Below, piece by piece: positions 12,411 through 22,087 of a DNA stretch of 64,000 bases (its first letter is position 1; each line of letters opens with the position of its first letter). Source of the stretch: Gammaproteobacteria bacterium (GTDB taxonomy: Bacteria; Pseudomonadota; Gammaproteobacteria; Pseudomonadales; Pseudohongiellaceae); the NCBI GenBank assembly GCA_008081045.1, contig VMDC01000001.1:1-64000 (forward strand). The letters run 5' to 3'. The position numbers and the translations under genes were made by a program. The notes beneath the pieces are model-generated. The model did no database searches, had not been told where the DNA came from, and saw only the letters and a list, made by a program, of their open reading frames with translations.

Positions 12411-13553
12411 TCAAGCTTTCCAGTGCAGATAATCAATCATGGCCTGCAGGCAAGACTCTGCCAGCCTGCCTGAGCGCTCCGGCGACCACCCATAATCCGG
12501 GTCCGGCGTTGCGCTCGTGTCCTTGAACGGCATTTCCAGCGTCATCGCCAGACAGCCATAGAGCGCGGCCGTCTGGGCGGTGCTCATGCTCATATTGGCC
12601 TCACCCGGATTTTTTACCGGATAGCCGTACTCCGTTTGAAAATCCGGATTCAGCGAAGCCAGATGCGCCCGGTAATAATCGAGCTGTGCTTGATCCGTGT
12701 CACCCCAACCGGCCAGGCCCTCAGTGCCGGCGATGAAGCAGTAAGGCAGCGATTCATCACCATGGACGTCCATAAAAAAGTCGACACCGGTAGCCGCCAT
12801 CGCCTGCTTGGCGAGAAACACTTCCGGCGCCGATTCCATCGCGGGGTTCACCCATTCACGGTTGAGGTTTCTGCCGGCGGCATTGGTGCGAAGATGGCCG
12901 CGCCGACTGCCGTCCGGATTCATGTTGGGGATCAGATAGAGATCGCAGGATTCCAGTATTTCCCGCGTGAGCGCGTCCTGCACATTCAGCAGCCTTTTTA
13001 TGGCGCCCTCCATCCACCACTCTGCCATGGTTTCACCCGGGTGCTGACGCGCGATAAACCAGCATTGCTTCCTGTTGCCCGGCTTGCCGGTGTCCGGCTC
13101 CAGACTGAACCTGAGCAGATCAAGGTCCTGCCCGTCCAGCGTTTGGCCAAGCAGCCGATGTGAACAGTGTGCCGCTGTCTGAGCCTCCGCGATCAGTCGG
13201 TGATGCCGCTCCATGGAGTAGGGAGCGAAGTAGGCGAAGTACACACTGTCGTGACCGGAGACGAAATCAAAGGACAGGACACCATCCGTCAGATCAGTGT
13301 CGTGGCGCAGCCAGTTTTCGCGATCATAAGAGTAGCAGACGCGATAATCCCGGAAGCCGTCAGGGTAGGCAGCGCCGGCGGCATTCAGAATCCTGATCTG
13401 ACAGCGCGAATCTTTGGCGCCGCTGAGCCGGAAATAGAACCACTGATAAAACTCAGAAGACTGGTCTGACCGAATTTCCAGACAGATCTCATCGGCATTG
13501 CTGCCTGCCAGGACAACGATGTTGCCGCCATCAAACTGCTGGGTGATCTGCAT
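12411..13553 (-). CDS. M14 family zinc carboxypeptidase (cytosolic carboxypeptidase/AGBL-like)
   Basis: ARQHPGETMAEWWMEGAI (HPGE), YLIPNMNPDGSRRGHLRTNAAGRNLNREW, DVHGDESLPYCF; start placed at MQITQQFDGG. Confidence 0.85.
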   Translation of the reverse strand: MQITQQFDGGNIVVLAGSNADEICLEIRSDQSSEFYQWFYFRLSGAKDSRCQIRILNAAGAAYPDGFRDYRVCYSYDRENWLRHDTDLTDGVLSFDFVSGHDSVYFAYFAPYSMERHHRLIAEAQTAAHCSHRLLGQTLDGQDLDLLRFSLEPDTGKPGNRKQCWFIARQHPGETMAEWWMEGAIKRLLNVQDALTREILESCDLYLIPNMNPDGSRRGHLRTNAAGRNLNREWVNPAMESAPEVFLAKQAMAATGVDFFMDVHGDESLPYCFIAGTEGLAGWGDTDQAQLDYYRAHLASLNPDFQTEYGYPVKNPGEANMSMSTAQTAALYGCLAMTLEMPFKDTSATPDPDYGWSPERSGRLAESCLQAMIDYLHWKA

Positions 13554-13775
13554 CGGATGATTCCCTCCCGGTCGGTGGTGGTTGTCTGCCATGGCATTAT
13601 CCGCGAAATGACTTCGTAATTCACATTCTGCTATCATTGCCGCCCTTTTTGACCCGCCTGCCGTCAGGCATGCGAAAAGCGTCAGCTGGAACAGTTTTCA
13701 ACCACCGGTGCACCGGCGTAAAACGAGTCGCGAGCCGGGGCAACAGACACAAATCTAGGCGTAACGAGACCGGTC

Positions 13776-14843
13776 ATGACCGCAATGACAGACAATTTAA
13801 ACGTAGAGTCCAACAATCCATTAATTACGCCGCAAATGCTCAAAGCCGAGCTGCCGCTGGCGGGGTCTGCACTGGACACGGTGCAGCAGGCGCGCCAGAC
13901 CATCTTTGATATCCTTGATCGAAAAGACCATCGTCTGTTTGTTGTGGTCGGCCCCTGTTCCATTCATGATCCGCAGGCGGCAATGGATTATGCGCACCGA
14001 TTGAAGGAGCTGGCACCGAAGCTGGCCGACACTCTCTTTCTGGTGATGCGTGTCTATTTCGAAAAACCCAGAACGTCAATCGGATGGAAAGGGCTGATCA
14101 ACGACCCTCACCTTGATGACTCGTTTCAGATCGAAGAGGGGCTGCGCATCGGTCGCAAGCTGCTGTTGGATATTGCAGACCTGGGTCTGCCTACCTCTAC
14201 CGAAGCGCTCGATCCAATTTCCCCGCAGTATTTGCAGGATCTGATTGCCTGGTCGGCGATTGGTGCGCGCACCACTGAATCCCAGACTCATCGGGAGATG
14301 TCTTCCGGCCTGTCTTCTCCGGTGGGTTTCAAGAATGGCACAGACGGTGGTCTTATGGTGGCGATCAATGCGATGCAGTCCGTTTCCAGTCCCCATCGTT
14401 TTCTGGGCATTAACGGTGACGGCCAGGTATCGGTGGTGACGACCCGCGGCAACCCATACGCACACGTGGTGCTGCGCGGTGGCAGTCAGGGGCCCAATTT
14501 CGATCAGGCTCACGTTGCACAGTGCGAGCAGGCGCTGGCGAAGGGAGGCGTAAGCCAGAACATCATGATCGACTGCAGCCATGCCAATTCCGGCAAGAAC
14601 CCTGATCAACAGCCGGCAGTGCTGAAAGATATGACGGAGCAGATTCTGGGCGGGAACCGCTCGATCATCGGCGCCATGCTGGAAAGCAATATTCATCATG
14701 GCAATCAGTCCATTCCGGCCGACCTCGGCGAGCTGAAGTACGGTGTCTCCGTCACTGATGCCTGTATGGACTGGGAAATGACAGAAGCCGCTCTGACCGA
14801 GATGGCGGATAGCCTGAGACCGGTATTGTCTGATCGGGCATAA
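13776..14843 (+). CDS. 3-deoxy-7-phosphoheptulonate synthase (class I DAHP synthase)
   Basis: VVVGPCSIHDPQAAMDYAHRL, MRVYFEKPRTSIGWKGLINDP, IDCSHANSGKNPDQQP. Confidence 0.96.
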   Translation: MTAMTDNLNVESNNPLITPQMLKAELPLAGSALDTVQQARQTIFDILDRKDHRLFVVVGPCSIHDPQAAMDYAHRLKELAPKLADTLFLVMRVYFEKPRTSIGWKGLINDPHLDDSFQIEEGLRIGRKLLLDIADLGLPTSTEALDPISPQYLQDLIAWSAIGARTTESQTHREMSSGLSSPVGFKNGTDGGLMVAINAMQSVSSPHRFLGINGDGQVSVVTTRGNPYAHVVLRGGSQGPNFDQAHVAQCEQALAKGGVSQNIMIDCSHANSGKNPDQQPAVLKDMTEQILGGNRSIIGAMLESNIHHGNQSIPADLGELKYGVSVTDACMDWEMTEAALTEMADSLRPVLSDRA

Positions 14844-14870
14844 AAAAAGGGGCCCGGGGGCCCCTAACAC
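14843..14870 (+). terminator. GC-rich hairpin downstream of DAHP synthase
   Basis: AAAAAAAGGGGCCC-GG-GGGCCCC; A-rich upstream, no long T-tract on + strand. Confidence 0.5.
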
Positions 14871-14902
14871 ACTTCACAGGATATCGATCTGGGTGAAAGC
14901 GA

Positions 14903-15562
14903 TTAAGCCGAGCTCGCGTAGGCTACGGTAAGCGGTTCCTTCTCACGCCGGCCCAGCGTTTTCCATTTCTGGACGAAGGGGTTATCCAGCACGGTCTGCA
15001 TATAGGTGTGCGCCTCTGCGCTCAGCTCGGCGCCGTAAGCCTCGAAGCTGATGGCCACCGGAGCAAACATGCAGTCGGCTATCGAAAACCGGCCGAACAG
15101 GTAGTTACCGTTTTCTCCGTAGCGGCGACGGATGCAGCTCCAGATGGCGTCGATGCGCGCAATCTCATTCATCAGTTTATCGGAAGGGCTCAGCTGGCAG
15201 CTGGCCTTACAGTTCATTGGCCACTCTTCTTTCAGCTGCGGGAATTCAGAATGCATTTCTGCGCTGATAGCGCGTGCGCTGGCTTTGCGCTTCGGGCTGC
15301 CTGGCCAGCCGGATCCTCCGAGAAATTGTTCAGAGACATATTCGCAGATAGCCAGAGAGTCCCAGACGGTAACATCTTTATGAAGTAGAACTGGCACTTT
15401 CAAAGAAGGCGAATAAGGGCCAAGTTTTTCGGCAGTATTATCCTGATACAGGGCGATCTGAATTTCTTCAAATTCGATATCGAACATCTTCAGCAGCAGC
15501 CACGGGCAAAGCGACCAGGAAGAGTAGTTTTTATTGCCAGTGACGAGTCGGACATCTTTCAT
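14903..15562 (-). CDS. Glutathione S-transferase family protein
   Basis: YSSWSLCPWLLLKMFDIEFEEIQIAL, KVPVLLHKDVTVWDSLAICEYVSEQF. Confidence 0.88.
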   Translation of the reverse strand: MKDVRLVTGNKNYSSWSLCPWLLLKMFDIEFEEIQIALYQDNTAEKLGPYSPSLKVPVLLHKDVTVWDSLAICEYVSEQFLGGSGWPGSPKRKASARAISAEMHSEFPQLKEEWPMNCKASCQLSPSDKLMNEIARIDAIWSCIRRRYGENGNYLFGRFSIADCMFAPVAISFEAYGAELSAEAHTYMQTVLDNPFVQKWKTLGRREKEPLTVAYASSA

Positions 15563-15598
15563 CAGTGTATCTCCAATTGCATACCGGATTTGTACGGC

Positions 15599-16384
15599 TC
15601 AGTCTTCTCTGGAGTCGGTAAGCAACTGCTGACTGGTATCAACCAGACGAACAATTACCCGTCGATCAAAGAAATCGGTTTCCACGCTCTGGGTGTCATG
15701 CAGAGGCCGGGATTCACCGTAGGCAACGGTGGTGATGACTTCACTGTCCAGCCCCAGGCCCTCAATGAATGATTTGACGCTGGCGGTTCTGGATTCGGAC
15801 AGTCTCAGATTGGCCTCGGCGTCTCCGTTCCGGTCGGCGTACCCGCTGATTTCTATGGCGCCCGTTGGCAGTTGCTCAGCGATCGCGGCGAGCGCGGTGA
15901 GCTGTGCCTGATAGTGCGCCTCTACGGTGCTGGATCCGGTGCGGAAGTGCAGCGATATCGACGAATCGTTAAACAGGCCCGCGTCGGGCGAGCTGCTCAG
16001 AAAGGCGGGCAGGACCTGGGCCGGAGCATCCCGGAGTCTTGCCAGTTCAGCCTGTGCCTCCCGGTTTTCCCGCTGCAGACTGGCGAGCTGCGCCCGCGCC
16101 TCATCGGCTTCAAGCTGGAGTGAGATCCACGCCGCCTCAATGTCCCGGTATTCGCGCTTGGTAATCCAGCCGTCACCGACAAAAATGCCGAGGGCGGCAC
16201 CGATTACTGCGCCGGGCGGGCCGCCGGCTGCAGCCCCGATGAGGGCTCCGCTCATCAGACCGACGGTTTCCTCCTTCTCGGGGATCTGACGACGGTCGGA
16301 CTCCGCGTTGGCGGTGGCTGACAGCGTGCCGGCAAGCACGGTCACGGCGAGGATGGCGGCAAGGGGTGCTGGATGATGCTTCAT
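15599..16384 (-). CDS. pdsO: OmpA-family protein resembling PdsO (proteobacterial dedicated sortase system OmpA family protein)
   Basis: Signal peptide; glycine-zipper-like GLMSGALIGAAAGGPPGAVIGAALGIFVGDGW; coiled region; OmpA C-terminal domain EISGYADRNGDAEANLRLSESRTASVKSFIEGLGL. pdsO call supported by divergent PdsR/PdsS-like neighbours. Confidence 0.72.
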   Translation of the reverse strand: MKHHPAPLAAILAVTVLAGTLSATANAESDRRQIPEKEETVGLMSGALIGAAAGGPPGAVIGAALGIFVGDGWITKREYRDIEAAWISLQLEADEARAQLASLQRENREAQAELARLRDAPAQVLPAFLSSSPDAGLFNDSSISLHFRTGSSTVEAHYQAQLTALAAIAEQLPTGAIEISGYADRNGDAEANLRLSESRTASVKSFIEGLGLDSEVITTVAYGESRPLHDTQSVETDFFDRRVIVRLVDTSQQLLTDSRED

Positions 16385-16724
16385 GGTAGAAATCCTCAAT
16401 TGTTGGGGGTTCGTACTGCGAACCGGGAACAAATCCGAGTGTTACAGCGTGTTAGCACGGCCTACGGCAGGTAGGTGAGACAGGGAGCGCTGATGAGTTC
16501 GGTGAGGGTATTAAACAAAAGCATTATTACCAGCCGGGGGAGGTTTTGAGGCCATGTGGTGATTAAATATGGCAGAATGATGGCAAAGCGGTCCAAGGCA
16601 GAACCAGCACTCTGTTTCCGGGGTCGAATACAGTATAGTCGCCGCCGAAGCGACTGATATTTGGCGTAAAAATCCGCCAGTATCGATTGAGGCAACTGAC
16701 AAGCCAGAAGGTTTTGGAACCAAA

Positions 16725-17441
16725 ATGAGCCGAAGAATAGCTATCGTTGAAGACGAAGCGGCGATCCGTGAAAACTACGCTGACGTGCTGCGCAAGCAGG
16801 GTTATGAAGTCCAGACCTATGCCAATCGGAAAGACGCCATGGCGGCGTTCGACATCCGGCTGCCCAATCTGGCGATCATTGATATCGGGTTGGAAAATGA
16901 AATCGACGGCGGCTTTATGCTGTGTCAGGCCCTGCGCTCGATGTCCGACACGCTGCCGATCATCTTCCTGACTGCTCGTGACAACGATTTTGACACTGTC
17001 TCCGGATTGCGCATGGGCGCGGATGACTATCTCACCAAAGACATCAGCCTGCCGCACCTGACTGCACGCATTGCGGCGCTGTTTCGCCGGCTCGATGTGA
17101 TCGATCAGCCAACCTCTCCGGAGAATTTGCTGCAAAGAGGGAAGCTGTCTCTGGATATTGGCCGGCTTACCGTGCAGTGGGAAGAGCAGCCGGTGCCGTT
17201 GACGGTGACCGAATTCTGGATGGTCCATGCGCTGGCAAAATTCCCCGGGCATGTGAAAAGCCGGCAGGTCCTGATGCAGGAATCCAAGATTTTTGTGGAT
17301 GGCAGCACCATTACCTCCCACATCAAACGGATCCGGAAAAAATTTGTCCAGCTTGATGGCGCGTTCGACTGTATTGAAACGGTGTACGGTATGGGTTATC
17401 GCTGGAACGTAGAAACGGCCCCGTCGGAGCAGTGTGCCTGA
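16725..17441 (+). CDS. pdsR: OmpR-type response regulator resembling PdsR
   Basis: RRIAIVEDEAAIRENYADVLRKQGYEV, LAIIDIGLENEIDGG, LTARDNDFDTVSGLRMGADDYLTKDISL, winged-helix C-terminus. Confidence 0.8.
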   Translation: MSRRIAIVEDEAAIRENYADVLRKQGYEVQTYANRKDAMAAFDIRLPNLAIIDIGLENEIDGGFMLCQALRSMSDTLPIIFLTARDNDFDTVSGLRMGADDYLTKDISLPHLTARIAALFRRLDVIDQPTSPENLLQRGKLSLDIGRLTVQWEEQPVPLTVTEFWMVHALAKFPGHVKSRQVLMQESKIFVDGSTITSHIKRIRKKFVQLDGAFDCIETVYGMGYRWNVETAPSEQCA

Positions 17442-17478
17442 GCGCACAGAGCCTGCGCCCGTCACCGGTAGCTAGCCC

Positions 17479-19662
17479 ATGTCTCTTGCCCTGAAAAATC
17501 CGTTCGGCATCCGCTCCAAGCTGGTCTTCCTGTCCAGTTTTTTGCTGGTCATCCCCTGGCTCGGCTACCAGTACATTCTTGGCATGGAGGATTACCTCCG
17601 TCGCGGTCAGGAGCAAACTGTTCTGGGGACTGCACAGGCGCTGGCTACCGCGCTCAACGAACGACCGGAACTGTTCAACGAGGGGAGTTACAGCCCGGCA
17701 ACACGCAGTGAAGATCTGTACGTCTATCCGATCTACTCTCCACTGTCTCTGGTGGACTCTTCTTTGAATGACTGGGGTGCCTATCAGCAGTATGAGGTGC
17801 TTCATGACAATCGCGACTTTCTGGCAACCGATCTGAATCCGGCCCGTCTGTACGTGGATGATGAGTCGCTGCGCTTTGAAAGTATGCTGGGTGAGTACAA
17901 CGGCAATCTCTATGCGTACTTCAAGGTGACTGATGATGCAGTGATCTATCGCGATCAGGATGCCTTGACGGTTTACCGGTCTGATTTTCTGCAAATCTCC
18001 ATGCTCTCCCGGGAGGGCAATGAGGTGACGCGCTATGTCATCGCGCCCTATCAGGCAGAGCCGGTGTACCCCTTCCGGGTCGAGGAAGACTACTCAAACC
18101 CGGTCTATGAAGATCGGATCATCGGCCAGTGGTACGACACCAGTGACGGCTATGTCGTTGAGCTGCGAATACCGATGGAAATGCTCGGTGACCGTCTGGG
18201 CTTTGCCGTCTTCGACGTCGATGACCCGGAGTCGCGCACGGTGAGCACTGTTGTTGCAACCTACCGGGCGGATGACGCGGAGCGACTTGGCTCCCTGCGC
18301 CTGCCGACACCGGAGATTGACCGTATCGTGGCAGGCATGGGTTACAACAACTCCCGGATTCAGATTGTTGACCGTACTGGCCGGGTCTTGCTCACGGCCG
18401 GAGATATTCAGTCCGCTACGGGCATTCAGCTGGCGTCGGTGGCAGACGGTGAGAAGGTGAACAAGTACTGGCTGTTTCTGCAGAATAAAATTCTTGACCC
18501 GCTGTACTATCAGATCCTGACAAAGCCCAGCAATGATTTTATTGATGAGCTGTACTCAGAAGTCACGCGGGAAGGTGCGCATATCAGCTCCGCCTTGAGA
18601 GGCGCGCCCCTGACGCAGTTCCGCAATCTCTCCGACTCTCAGACCAGGCTGCTGGAGGCGGCTCATCCGATCATGGCAAACAATGAGGTGATGGGCGCGG
18701 TGGTGGTTGACCAGAATATGAACGGGCTGCGCACCTTTCGAAACGAAGCCCTGGAACAGCTATTCAATACGCTTATCGCTGTGATGCTCATCGTGGTGCT
18801 GGGGCTGTTTTTCTTTGCGTCACGTATCTCGACGCGGATTCTCGGACTCAGAAATCAGGCTGAGGCAATCATTGACGACGCCGGTCGGGTTCAGAATACG
18901 ATTGTCCCGTCACGGAATTCCGATGAGATAGGTGACCTTTCCCGCAGCTTCTCCAGTATTGTTGAGCGTCTGACGCAATACACCAATTATCTGGAAAACA
19001 TGTCATCAAGACTATCCCATGAGCTTCGCACGCCGGTCACCGTGGTGCGCTCTTCCATCGAGAATCTTGGCCTGACAGAAAAGAGCGCAGAGTCTGCCGT
19101 GTACATCGAGCGCGCAGAAGAGGGCATAAACCGCCTGAATCTGATCCTCACGAATATGAGTGAGGCCACACGACTTGAGCAGATGCTGCAGACATCAGAA
19201 AAAGAAAAGATTGATCTGGTGAAGGTCATCAGCGGCTGTGTTGAGGGCTATAAACTGGCGTATCCGGATGCCAGCTTTGAGCTTGACGCGCCCGACAGCG
19301 TCATCCATGTGGCCGGCGTGCCTGAATACATTGCCCAGCTGCTGGATAAGCTCATTGCCAATGCGGTCGAGTTCACCTATCCGGATAAGCCGATTCTGAT
19401 TGACTGTCGTGCGCTTCGGGATCACGCTGTGATCAGAGTAAGCAACGCGGGCCCGCTACTGCCGGAAGAAATGAAAGACCGTTTATTCGATTCGATGATC
19501 TCGGTGCGCCCACAGGAAAAACAGCGCCAGCCGCACCTTGGCATGGGGCTGCATATTGCCCGGTTAATTTCAGATTTTCACGGCGGCCAGATCCGCGCCG
19601 AGAACCGGCAGGATCAGGAAGGGGTCACCATTACGGTCGTGATTCCGCTGTTTTACAAGTAA
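17479..19662 (+). CDS. pdsS: Sensor histidine kinase resembling PdsS (proteobacterial dedicated sortase system kinase)
   Basis: 727 aa; N-terminal TM, large periplasmic CBM9/DOMON-like region, second TM, HAMP, MSSRLSHELRTPVTVVRSSIENL H-box, HATPase motif MGLHIARLISDFHGG. Confidence 0.78.
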   Translation: MSLALKNPFGIRSKLVFLSSFLLVIPWLGYQYILGMEDYLRRGQEQTVLGTAQALATALNERPELFNEGSYSPATRSEDLYVYPIYSPLSLVDSSLNDWGAYQQYEVLHDNRDFLATDLNPARLYVDDESLRFESMLGEYNGNLYAYFKVTDDAVIYRDQDALTVYRSDFLQISMLSREGNEVTRYVIAPYQAEPVYPFRVEEDYSNPVYEDRIIGQWYDTSDGYVVELRIPMEMLGDRLGFAVFDVDDPESRTVSTVVATYRADDAERLGSLRLPTPEIDRIVAGMGYNNSRIQIVDRTGRVLLTAGDIQSATGIQLASVADGEKVNKYWLFLQNKILDPLYYQILTKPSNDFIDELYSEVTREGAHISSALRGAPLTQFRNLSDSQTRLLEAAHPIMANNEVMGAVVVDQNMNGLRTFRNEALEQLFNTLIAVMLIVVLGLFFFASRISTRILGLRNQAEAIIDDAGRVQNTIVPSRNSDEIGDLSRSFSSIVERLTQYTNYLENMSSRLSHELRTPVTVVRSSIENLGLTEKSAESAVYIERAEEGINRLNLILTNMSEATRLEQMLQTSEKEKIDLVKVISGCVEGYKLAYPDASFELDAPDSVIHVAGVPEYIAQLLDKLIANAVEFTYPDKPILIDCRALRDHAVIRVSNAGPLLPEEMKDRLFDSMISVRPQEKQRQPHLGMGLHIARLISDFHGGQIRAENRQDQEGVTITVVIPLFYK

Positions 19663-19667
19663 GCCGA

Positions 19668-20255
19668 TCAGCTTTTCTCGTCCTGCGCGGGCTTCCCGGT
19701 AAAGTATTTAGGCGCATTCTCCCTGACAACGGGCGAATCCGAAGCCCAGGCATGACAGGTATCCAGCACGACGGGGCGCTTACCCTGAGGTTGCTTCTCT
19801 TCAGTATCGGATTCCTGCTTTCGCTTGCTCCTGATCGGCCAGATGGTCTGCATGGCCACGGTTGCCATGGGAAACAGCAGCTCAGTCAGGTGTGTGCAGC
19901 CTTCCGTGCCGCCAACTTTCATGCGAATCGCCTTGCGCCAGCCGGGCCCCATTTTGATGCCGATCAGCTTTTTGTAATTGGGCGCAATCGCGGGACACAT
20001 TTGAAAGGGACTGTGCTCTGTGGCGGCGAAAATGTCCTGAATTACGAAGCTGTCATCGATCGTGACGCGCAGCAGCATTTCATGCATCGGCTCCCCGACC
20101 GGCACGGTTCCCCGCCACTTGTTACTGAACTCGTAGGTTTTGGTATCGGTCATGTGTGCTTCGATATCCCAAAGACCGTCTTCGCGCTCGTAGCCGCGGT
20201 AATCAATGGCGCGGGTATGAACATGTTTGCGGGGTGAAGCGTCTGGAAAGGGCAT
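19668..20255 (-). CDS. DUF2889-like conserved protein
   Basis: HTRAIDYRGYEREDGLWDIEAHMTDTKTYEF..., GCTHLTELLFPMATVAMQTIW. Confidence 0.75.
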   Translation of the reverse strand: MPFPDASPRKHVHTRAIDYRGYEREDGLWDIEAHMTDTKTYEFSNKWRGTVPVGEPMHEMLLRVTIDDSFVIQDIFAATEHSPFQMCPAIAPNYKKLIGIKMGPGWRKAIRMKVGGTEGCTHLTELLFPMATVAMQTIWPIRSKRKQESDTEEKQPQGKRPVVLDTCHAWASDSPVVRENAPKYFTGKPAQDEKS

Positions 20256-20469
20256 GATTTTACCTAGCGATGTTGGCTGCTTGCTGCGGTGTGAATTGGC
20301 GCTTAAGTAGGCATTCTACCGACTACAAGCTCATGGTGGGGCTTGGGCGGCGGCGCATTATAACGCATTGTGTGATCTCTTTCTGTCAATCGGGCATAAT
20401 GCCGGCTCGGGCCCGGATTGATCTGACGATCAATTAACCGCCAGCCACTTCATGATGCAAGGAGAATGT

Positions 20470-20748
20470 ATGACTACTGCAACAGCGCGCCACATTCTGG
20501 TGGACACAGAAGCTCAGTGCCTCGAGCTCAAAGAGAAGATTGAAAACGGTGAAGACTTTGCAGACATTGCCAGACAGTTCTCCAGCTGTCCCTCTAAAGC
20601 GCAGGGTGGAGATCTGGGTCAGTTCGGACCCGGGATGATGGTGAAAGAATTCGATGAAGTGGTGTTCAGCGCGGAAGTGAATTCGCTGCAGGGCCCGGTG
20701 AAAACCCAATTTGGCTATCACCTGCTGGAAGTGACCAGCCGCAGCTAG
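20470..20748 (+). CDS. ppiC: Parvulin-type peptidylprolyl isomerase (PpiC-like)
   Basis: ARHILVDTEAQCLELKEKIENGEDFADIARQFSSCPSKAQGGDLGQFGPGMMVKEFDEVVF; RBS AAGGAGA before ATG 20470. Confidence 0.95.
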   Translation: MTTATARHILVDTEAQCLELKEKIENGEDFADIARQFSSCPSKAQGGDLGQFGPGMMVKEFDEVVFSAEVNSLQGPVKTQFGYHLLEVTSRS

Positions 20749-20754
20749 TGCGCC

Positions 20755-21822
20755 GTGCACATCCTGTTTCTTTGTACGGGTAATTCCTGTCGATCACAAA
20801 TGGCAGAAGGCTGGGCACGTGCCTCAGCGGCGCAGCTTTCTGACCCGGAGGCTTTTTCCTTCTCCTCGGCCGGGCTGGAAGCACACGGCCTCAATCCCCG
20901 CGCCGTTGCTGTTATGGCCCAGAATGGCGTCGATATCAGCGCGCACACCTCTGACATTCTGACAGACGAGATGCTGGCCGCCGCCGATCTGGTTGTGTCG
21001 GTGTGCTCCCATGCGGATACCAACTGCCCTCTGTTGCCAGCAGGGACCGCAAAGCGTCACCTGCCTTTTACCGATCCGGCACAGGCAACGGGCCCGGAGG
21101 CAGATATCAATGCCTGCTTTGAGTCGGTATGCGGTGAGATTCGCGATGCCATGGCCGATCTGATTCACGAACTCAGTGCGAACCGGCAGATGTCTGTCAG
21201 ACAGGATTCAGATGAACCGTTGTTTCAACAAAGTGACGTGGAGATCCAGAGCCAGTCTGCCGTCTACCAGGGCTTTCTGAAAGTCGAAAAGCTGCACCTC
21301 AAGCATCAGTTGTTCGGGGGCGGCTGGAGTGAGCGTCTTGAGCGCGAGCTACTGATCAAGGAGCAGGCCGTCGGAGTGTTATTGCTCGACCCGGATACTG
21401 ACCGGCTGGTGATGGTGCGCCAGTTCAGAGCGGGGATGCTGTGGCAGCCCGAATCGCCCTGGCCGCTGGAACTGGTGGCCGGAATGGTGGACAAGGAAGA
21501 GACGCTGGAGGCCGTTGCCCTGAGAGAAACCCGGGAAGAAACCGGTCTGACGGCCAGCGGGCTGGTCAAAATCTGTGAATACTTCAACAGTCCGGGGGCC
21601 TCGACTGAAAAGGTCACGCTGTTCTGTGCGAAAGTCGACGCTGAGGCTGCCGGCGGCATTCATGGCCTGGAACAGGAGCATGAAGACATTAAAGTCGTTG
21701 TATTGCCGCGTGAGCAGGCGCTGCAAAGGGTAAGATCCGGCGAAATCAATAATGCCATGTCAGTGATTGCGCTGCAGTGGCTGGAACTCAATCAGAAAAC
21801 TCTCCAGAAAACATGGACCTAG
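20755..21822 (+). CDS. nudF: Apparent fusion: N-terminal ArsC/low-MW tyrosine phosphatase-like domain + C-terminal Nudix ADP-ribose pyrophosphatase (NudF-like)
   Basis: GTG start; HILFLCTGNSCRSQMAEGWA P-loop then about residue 145 onward MSVRQDSDEPLFQQSDVEIQSQSAVYQGFLKVEKLHLKHQLF... with Nudix box ELVAGMVDKEETLEAVALRETREETGL; no stop between domains. Confidence 0.85.
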   Translation: MHILFLCTGNSCRSQMAEGWARASAAQLSDPEAFSFSSAGLEAHGLNPRAVAVMAQNGVDISAHTSDILTDEMLAAADLVVSVCSHADTNCPLLPAGTAKRHLPFTDPAQATGPEADINACFESVCGEIRDAMADLIHELSANRQMSVRQDSDEPLFQQSDVEIQSQSAVYQGFLKVEKLHLKHQLFGGGWSERLERELLIKEQAVGVLLLDPDTDRLVMVRQFRAGMLWQPESPWPLELVAGMVDKEETLEAVALRETREETGLTASGLVKICEYFNSPGASTEKVTLFCAKVDAEAAGGIHGLEQEHEDIKVVVLPREQALQRVRSGEINNAMSVIALQWLELNQKTLQKTWT

Positions 21823-22087
21823 TCTCATACGGGCCGGCGCGAACCGGGGAAAATTCTCATGACAATCGCGCCTGATTGGTTAAAATGTGATGCTGTCGAC
21901 AGTTGTCGCCAAAGCCGCATGGTAGCTTTAGTCTGCCGTCCGTAGGCGGTGAATTACCCGAGGCTCTGGGTCCGGCAGGTCGCAGTCGCAGCACCGTGTC
22001 CGGCGGATCGCCCTGCTGAATGCCGGGAGCCGGCAAGTGTCGCCTAAGCCTGTCGGGAAAATCGTAAAAACGTATACCAGAGAATCA

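Noticed and set aside
16408-16424. Hairpin GGTTCG-TACTG-CGAACC in the pdsO leader
   Set aside because: Only 6-bp arms; could be chance, no further support
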